This document shows positions 63,987-64,000 of a stretch of 64,000 nt of DNA, piece by piece. Source of the DNA: Allobosea lathyri (GTDB lineage: Bacteria; Pseudomonadota; Alphaproteobacteria; Rhizobiales; Beijerinckiaceae); the NCBI RefSeq assembly GCF_900108245.1, contig NZ_FNUY01000003.1:186001-250000 (forward strand), read 5' to 3'. The notes beneath the pieces were generated by a model. That model saw only the letters and a program-made list of their open reading frames with translations, was not told the DNA's origin and ran no database searches. A program made the position numbers and the translations under genes. Every line of letters begins with the position of its first letter. The first letter of the stretch is position 1.

Positions 63987-64000
63987 GTCGGCGGCTCCTG

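Overview
The window looks like chromosomal DNA of a high-GC alphaproteobacterium. Gene content, codon use and small families (MucR, DUF6894, DUF2171, DUF3008, two Ku proteins with LigD, GGAAC-type stress promoters) fit the order Hyphomicrobiales; a Bosea-like or Methylobacterium-like genus is my inference, since no rRNA or other phylogenetic marker is present.

Layout. (1) 1-16.4 kb is housekeeping and metabolism: a NitT/TauT-type ABC transporter (ATPase, permease, binding protein), pyridoxal kinase, an EEP nuclease, a PhzF protein, a NUDIX hydrolase, an M3 peptidase, a small lipoprotein, a DUF1275 membrane protein, leuA with a leucine-rich leader peptide and alternative RNA pairings, a divergent lrp/phhA pair, a nucleobase permease and tRNA-Lys(CUU). 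Its gaps carry large palindromic repeats. (2) 16.4-26.7 kb is mixed accessory DNA: a lone molybdenum hydroxylase large subunit, a TIM-barrel/cupin fusion, a MucR regulator between AT-rich patches, a class IV aminotransferase, an L,D-transpeptidase and an orphan MCE protein. (3) 26.8-37.5 kb is a dense run of small proteins (general-stress-like, DUF6766, PepSY-like, DUF6894, HD, VOC) with a single-domain response regulator and a Crp/Fnr regulator. (4) 37.5-51.4 kb holds stress metabolism and DNA repair: a ThDP-dependent oxidase-like enzyme, DUF2171, UdgX, a GH13 glucosidase, an FMN-type oxidoreductase, DUF72, MsrA, ExoIII, LigD and two Ku proteins. (5) 51.5-57.2 kb is a caa3-type terminal oxidase operon (ctaG, triheme cytochrome, coxB with haem c, a subunit I-III fusion, a small membrane protein). 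DUF763, DUF3008 and a small membrane protein follow. (6) 59.9-64 kb returns to ordinary metabolism: a GntR regulator, a peptide-type binding protein and gamma-glutamyltransferase.

The strongest integrating signal is a set of 15 hand-found matches to GGAAC-N16/17-(C/G/A)GTT, the known consensus of the alphaproteobacterial general stress sigma factor EcfG. Nearly all lie within about 90 bp upstream of a start codon in the correct orientation, and all lie between 20.6 and 59.1 kb. They precede ligD, both ku genes, the cox operon, DUF72, DUF2171, DUF3008, DUF6766 and several unnamed small genes. I read the 20-59 kb segment as a general stress regulon cluster that combines end-joining repair, uracil-DNA handling, methionine repair and an alternative respiratory oxidase. 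Two near-identical 101-bp repeats lie at 22.7 and 59.8 kb. No integrase, transposase, CRISPR array or phage gene was seen.
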